Source: JAZRUY01 sp045598845 (GTDB lineage: Bacteria > Verrucomicrobiota > Lentisphaeria > Victivallales > Victivallaceae). Taken from it: a DNA stretch of 15,567 bases. The stretch's first letter is position 1. Every line of letters begins with the position of its first letter. Below, piece after piece: positions 15,224-15,567 of this stretch. Under the pieces are notes generated by a model. The model had not been told where the DNA came from. It ran no database searches and saw only the letters and a program-made list of their open reading frames with translations. The position numbers were made by a program, and so were the translations under genes. The stretch spans positions 1 to 15,567 of the forward strand of contig JAZRUY010000129.1 in NCBI GenBank assembly GCA_045598845.1, read 5' to 3'.

Positions 15224-15567
15224 TTATTCGTTTACCGGCGGGATTATCGTTTCATTCAGTTCCGACATCCGGTTGCCCTGATAGGCCAGCCGCACGATTT
15301 TACTGTGTATGCACTCTCGTTTGAGCAGTTTGCAGGATCCGTCCGGCGACACTCCTCCGCAGCATCCGTTGGCGATGCGTTTGGGACAGGTTTCCGGGCA
15401 GACATATTCAGTCAGCGGAAGCCGGCATTTACCGCAGGAACGGCATCCGGCAAGGATTTTTTTCAGCAGCTTCTGATTGTCCGGATGATGAGAGGCGCAA
15501 TCTGAGAACATGAAAGCGGAGCATTTCCGCCGCAGTTTTTCCCCGACCGTCAATCCGCATTCCTCCG
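15224..15567 (-). CDS. MTHFR C-terminal zinc-domain protein, cut by window edge
   Basis: At least 113 residues in frame; the 3' end is inside the window and the frame runs off the right edge. The cysteine pattern CRSCGKCRLP...VCPETCPKRIANGCCGG (37-67, counted from the TTG) is that of the methylenetetrahydrofolate reductase C-terminal domain, which stands alone (MetV-like) or is fused to MetF. Additional cysteines (C11, C19, C74, C81) may bind metal. The predicted role is support of methylene-THF reduction in one-carbon metabolism. TTG at 15553 with GGAGGA at 15566-15561, seven bases away, could be a true start for a small stand-alone protein; equally, those bases may be internal codons of a larger fusion. 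The two cannot be told apart here. Confidence 0.75.
   Translation of the reverse strand, partial: EECGLTVGEKLRRKCSAFMFSDCASHHPDNQKLLKKILAGCRSCGKCRLPLTEYVCPETCPKRIANGCCGGVSPDGSCKLLKRECIHSKIVRLAYQGNRMSELNETIIPPVNE

Overview
The window reads as ordinary bacterial chromosome, densely packed, of roughly 50-55% GC by eye. It holds eleven protein genes: ten complete and one cut by the right edge. No rRNA, tRNA, CRISPR array, insertion sequence or phage gene was seen. A Lentisphaerota/PVC-type gut or sediment fermenter is my best guess. The grounds are a short alanyl-tRNA synthetase, a long-tailed STAS protein, an animal-like UDP-glucose dehydrogenase paired with UDP-xylose synthase, a LacZ-type GH2 enzyme and a FucO-type dehydrogenase. 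This placement is inference; no rRNA or marker tree was available.

Layout. On the plus strand, 63-2355 carries alaS and an overlapping STAS-domain gene, followed by a weak hairpin and a short structured gap. From 2568 to about 13.1 kb everything lies on the minus strand. In transcription order this is a GT-C-type membrane glycosyltransferase (stop at 11290), fucO (10024-11166) with a strong terminator, a sirtuin (9193-9972), UDP-xylose synthase (8163-9125), UDP-glucose 6-dehydrogenase (6686-8044), a lipoprotein amidase (5650-6675) and a GH2 beta-galactosidase (2568-5624). At 13.2 kb a back-to-back divergent promoter pair separates the glycosyltransferase from a plus-strand HdeD/DUF308 membrane gene. 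That gene converges, through a bidirectional terminator, on a minus-strand pair: a DUF1015 gene preceded by a gene ending in an MTHFR C-terminal zinc domain. No gene-free gap exceeds 300 bases.

How the genes fit together. UDP-glucose dehydrogenase and UDP-xylose synthase make UDP-glucuronate and then UDP-xylose for an envelope or exopolysaccharide. The amidase (peptidoglycan) and the GT-C protein (lipid-linked sugar transfer) are also envelope functions. The GH2 enzyme and FucO suggest sugar catabolism, with FucO reducing lactaldehyde from fucose or rhamnose. The MTHFR domain points to one-carbon metabolism.

I found no clearly new multi-gene system. The points most worth a second look are regulatory or concern gene starts. 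They are an apparent signal peptide upstream of the only ATG of the glycosyltransferase, with a well-placed Shine-Dalgarno but an ATC where the start should be; the palindromic divergent promoter; a perfect-consensus promoter overlapping the sirtuin 3' end; an operator-like palindrome at the UDP-glucose dehydrogenase promoter; and a terminator that abuts the sirtuin start codon.
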